A stretch of 7,408 bases of DNA from JBCDIQ01 sp039024295 (lineage in GTDB: Bacteria > Bacteroidota > Bacteroidia > J057). The notes under the pieces were generated by a model. The model worked only from the letters and a program-made list of their open reading frames with translations, was not told the DNA's origin and did no database searches. Location: positions 1 through 7,408 of the forward strand of contig JBCDIQ010000306.1 of assembly GCA_039024295.1 (NCBI GenBank), given 5' to 3'. Below, in pieces: positions 5,236 through 7,408 of the stretch. Position 1 is the stretch's first letter. The number at the start of each line of letters is the position of its first letter. The position numbers were made by a program, and so were the translations under genes.

Positions 5236-5823
5236 TTACTGAAAATTCCTGGGAATATCCAGACGCAAAATAATCGATTCAATGTTCGGCAATGGATAAA
5301 TAAAACTTCCGTTTTCACCAAATTCTTCTAGAAAGTCGAATTTGAGCCGGTCGCCAATTATTTTACTTCGCTTTTCCACGAAAGCATATAAATGTGAAAT
5401 GCCCAAATTACGGGCTAGTTTCATGCCTTCTTTAATCATAAAAACATTCAGGCCGCGACTTCTCACATGGTCACTGACCCATTGCCCGGAGAGCTCTGCA
5501 TAAGGCACACCGGAGTCCTGTAACATCTTTTTTACCGGTGAATACAGGTGCGGTGTAGACTGGATCATTGCTTCTTCCATTGGGAGAAGATGGGTAGAAC
5601 TCGGTTGTTGAACACGTATGCCCCCCAACAGCTGGCCAGTTGATATATCTTGCATAACAATTGCATGAATATCAGGGTTCTCCATCCACTTTTCATCCGT
5701 GGAGGTAACTGAGGGGATGCCCGTTTGGTTCAGTCTATCCACGTGGGCTTTCTGGTACATGTGTGAAATTTCCGGACACTCTTTTGGAGTGAAGCGAACT
5801 AACTTGTAAGAGGGTAATGACAT
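5236..5823 (-). CDS. GNAT-fold acyltransferase, LuxI / N-acyl amino acid synthase-like layout
   Basis: This 195-residue cytoplasmic protein probably transfers an acyl group from acyl-CoA or acyl-ACP to an amine; the substrate is unknown. The GNAT core is visible: strand HAIVMQDISTGQLLGGIRV (53-71) with GG at 67-68 and R70; then ELSGQWVSDHVRSRGL (110-125), where VRSRGL corresponds to the acyl-CoA phosphate-binding loop; helix NVFMIKEGMKLARNLGI (126-142); strand HLYAFVE (144-150); and an aromatic and acidic C-terminal region. The order W46, 'G.R...P' (68-74), a Met-rich insert (81-86) and 'ELS' ahead of the loop resembles LuxI-type and FeeM-type N-acyl synthases more than small acetyltransferases. 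The Arg that normally follows E-x-S in LuxI proteins is Gly113 here, so a true acyl-homoserine-lactone synthase is unlikely. The gene lies 64 bp downstream of the ThiF/nitroreductase gene on the same strand, so co-transcription is likely. Confidence 0.7.
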   Translation of the reverse strand: MSLPSYKLVRFTPKECPEISHMYQKAHVDRLNQTGIPSVTSTDEKWMENPDIHAIVMQDISTGQLLGGIRVQQPSSTHLLPMEEAMIQSTPHLYSPVKKMLQDSGVPYAELSGQWVSDHVRSRGLNVFMIKEGMKLARNLGISHLYAFVEKRSKIIGDRLKFDFLEEFGENGSFIYPLPNIESIILRLDIPRNFQ

Positions 5824-5887
5824 TTAAGGTAATAGTTGTAGAAACAAGAGATAGGATTTAGAAAAGGAAGTGTGTTACATAAGCAAA

Positions 5888-7408
5888 TTAACTGAAGTTG
5901 GTAGAATGAATTAAGCAGCCTACGAGGTTACCCTTATTGGGTAAAGTTTTATTAAAAGTTCGACGAAAGTAGTTTGTCCATTCATATGAAGAGATATGCT
6001 GGTTTCCTTCATTGTTTGGCAGATGAATCAAGGCTTGTGCGGACCAGAAAGGCAACAGTTCCATACCGGAATATTTACCCGCCCAGAATACCTGAGACAT
6101 ACGTTTTCCCAATTCAAATGCTTGAAAAGAGGTTGCGGTACTGTTATGCCCAATCATGAACACCTGCTCGGGTACCAGCTCTGAACGGGAGAACACAGAA
6201 CGGAGCCTACTTGTTTGCTGTATATCGGTTAATCTATCCAACACCCTAATATCAGCTGTCAGGCCTAATAAAAGCCTGGCGGCCGGGTCCTGGAACTGTT
6301 CTTGTGCAAGTATCCCCCATCCGTTTTGCTGTAATGCCTCTTCTGACCATCGCAGAGCACTATGCCATAGCGCATTCCCATCTGGATGGGCGTAGCTATA
6401 GTAATCAGTCAAGTGTAATAATTTCACCGTCAGCGATGGAATAGATTCAACCTCTTGCCAGCTCCATCCCGACTTTTGGATAAAAATGGAATCCAGTATT
6501 TCTGGGATAGAAGCAGGAACGCCTGGGGAGGAGTTGCCTCCTATGTGATCTTTTGTTTGAAACACAAACTGCACCTCCGAGACTTCTCCTTCAGGGTTAG
6601 GAATGGTTGAAACGGTACAGGCTACTCCGGATTGGCTCAGGAACGAATGAGCACTTTCTGTTAAAAATCCCAGGTAAACTTGATTAAGCCCTGTTGCTAA
6701 CAAAAACTTCTGACTCAACCCCCATTCACTCACCTCCAACTTAAACCCGGATGGGAGCGGAAGAACATCTACCGGAAAACTGTTAAAAGGAGAGGGAACC
6801 GACTCAAGGGTTTTCTGCAGGCCATCCACTGTTGCTTTCGGTAAAGAAAGGCTATTCAGCTCATAGGGCCTACGCTGTCTTTTCGTCGAAACTGGAAATT
6901 CCGTTTTTGCCAGCGCAAGCTCAGGGTTTAATTCAAAATAATACCTGCCTGACGAAATGGACGCCCCTAATAAAAGTTTCCGGCTGATTTCGCCTACTGC
7001 TGCTCCGCCCATGTTCACCGCACTTGCAAGCTGTGGCCAGGTTGACAAAGAACTTCCCCATTCCACCAAAGAAGCCTTCATATCAGGCGAAAGGGCATCT
7101 CCCCCTACCATCGGGAGCATAACGCCAACCCGCTGCGCAGGCGAAAGTGATTCAATGACCTCGGCAGATAAGCCCTTCATGTATCCATGCAATAACTCCC
7201 TGTCTGGTGCTAAATCAAATCGTTCGATATCCATCAGTCCTCGGTCGCTGGTTTCCATCAAAACCGGGATTCCTTTGCTTCGTGCAGCCTTACGAACCAG
7301 GAATTTGATCAGGAGACTGTCACACTCATCAATAAGTAAGTCTAACCCTCCTCCTTCTTCAAGGAACGCTTCCAGGTTGCCGGTCGTTATCCCATCTGAG
7401 AAACATTC
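5888..7408 (-). CDS. ThiF/E1-like and nitroreductase-like fusion protein (Rv1355c family), 5' end missing
   Basis: The frame is open to the window edge, leaving 506 C-terminal residues; the true start lies beyond 7408. Residues about 1-75 are the end of a ThiF/E1-type adenylating Rossmann domain: LDLLIDECDS (22-31), K35, AARSKGIPV (41-49), METSDRG (51-57), then ERFDLAPDR. WPQLASAVNMGGA (124-136) and SRKLLLG (142-148) link it to a nitroreductase-like domain. There RRPYE (179-183) and VPSPFNSFPVD (204-214) occupy the places of the RRSxR and APSxxNxQPW FMN-binding motifs, and a late helix (FELGKRMSQVFWAGKYSGMELLPFW) matches the family's C-terminal core. This layout matches proteins named Rv1355c family, labelled MoeY in Mycobacterium tuberculosis; a role in molybdopterin synthesis is not established. 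The FMN loop is degenerate (Gln to Phe, Trp to Val), so catalysis is uncertain. The acyltransferase gene follows after 64 bp. The product is unknown. Confidence 0.78.
   Translation of the reverse strand, partial: ECFSDGITTGNLEAFLEEGGGLDLLIDECDSLLIKFLVRKAARSKGIPVLMETSDRGLMDIERFDLAPDRELLHGYMKGLSAEVIESLSPAQRVGVMLPMVGGDALSPDMKASLVEWGSSLSTWPQLASAVNMGGAAVGEISRKLLLGASISSGRYYFELNPELALAKTEFPVSTKRQRRPYELNSLSLPKATVDGLQKTLESVPSPFNSFPVDVLPLPSGFKLEVSEWGLSQKFLLATGLNQVYLGFLTESAHSFLSQSGVACTVSTIPNPEGEVSEVQFVFQTKDHIGGNSSPGVPASIPEILDSIFIQKSGWSWQEVESIPSLTVKLLHLTDYYSYAHPDGNALWHSALRWSEEALQQNGWGILAQEQFQDPAARLLLGLTADIRVLDRLTDIQQTSRLRSVFSRSELVPEQVFMIGHNSTATSFQAFELGKRMSQVFWAGKYSGMELLPFWSAQALIHLPNNEGNQHISSYEWTNYFRRTFNKTLPNKGNLVGCLIHSTNFS

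Noticed and set aside
5236..5823. Calling the acyltransferase a true acyl-homoserine-lactone synthase
   Set aside because: The conserved Arg after E-x-S is missing and no LuxR with an autoinducer-binding domain is present; the HTH protein in this window has TPRs instead.
5974..6395. Overlapping plus-strand open frames opposite the nitroreductase-like domain
   Set aside because: Low-complexity translations with no motif, antisense to well-supported coding sequence.
7256..7261. TTG/ATG codons as the start of the ThiF/nitroreductase gene
   Set aside because: The frame continues open to the window edge and upstream residues (LDLLIDECDS, GIPV) are typical ThiF/E1 sequence, so these codons are internal.

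Overview
The window looks like a chromosomal segment of a member of the Bacteroidota. Three signs point there: a type IX secretion (T9SS) C-terminal sorting domain, a TPR / transmembrane / LuxR-type HTH regulator architecture that is common in that phylum, and intergenic AT-rich promoter elements of the TAnnTTTG type with no Shine-Dalgarno sequences. Finer placement (Saprospiria/Lewinella-like or Cytophagia-like) is a guess. There is no rRNA, tRNA, insertion sequence or CRISPR array that I can see.

Left half (1-4380), a surface-protein module. A 627-aa membrane-anchored regulator (80-1963, minus) is transcribed away from a 498-aa secreted fibre-like protein (2227-3723, plus). A 163-aa T9SS cargo protein (3824-4315, plus) follows the fibre gene and ends at a strong intrinsic terminator (4341-4378). 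The 263-bp divergent intergenic region is rich in structure: an exact TAnnTTTG element pointing towards the regulator, four GTCYAC-like half-sites at 11/22/11-bp spacing, an 11-bp palindrome, and a perfect 9-bp inverted repeat in the leader of the fibre gene. The simplest reading is that the regulator senses something with its periplasmic TPR domain and controls the divergent surface genes, and possibly itself. That is inference from layout.

Middle (4381-5200). A single 207-aa exported protein of probable outer-membrane beta-barrel type (4505-5128, plus) is followed by a long hairpin (5142-5185) lying between convergent genes.

Right half (5236-7408, minus). Two genes are read in the same direction, 64 bp apart. 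The upstream one is cut by the window edge. It carries the C-terminal part of a ThiF/E1-like Rossmann domain fused to a nitroreductase-like domain, the layout of the Rv1355c ('MoeY') family. The downstream one is a 195-aa GNAT-fold acyltransferase whose motif layout recalls LuxI-type and N-acyl amino acid synthases, but which lacks the usual arginine after the Glu-x-Ser motif. Together they look like a small-molecule acylation, adenylation and redox-tailoring pair with unknown product. This pair and the operator-like array at 2090-2139 are the two things most worth following up.

Positions 1-79 hold no feature I can support.
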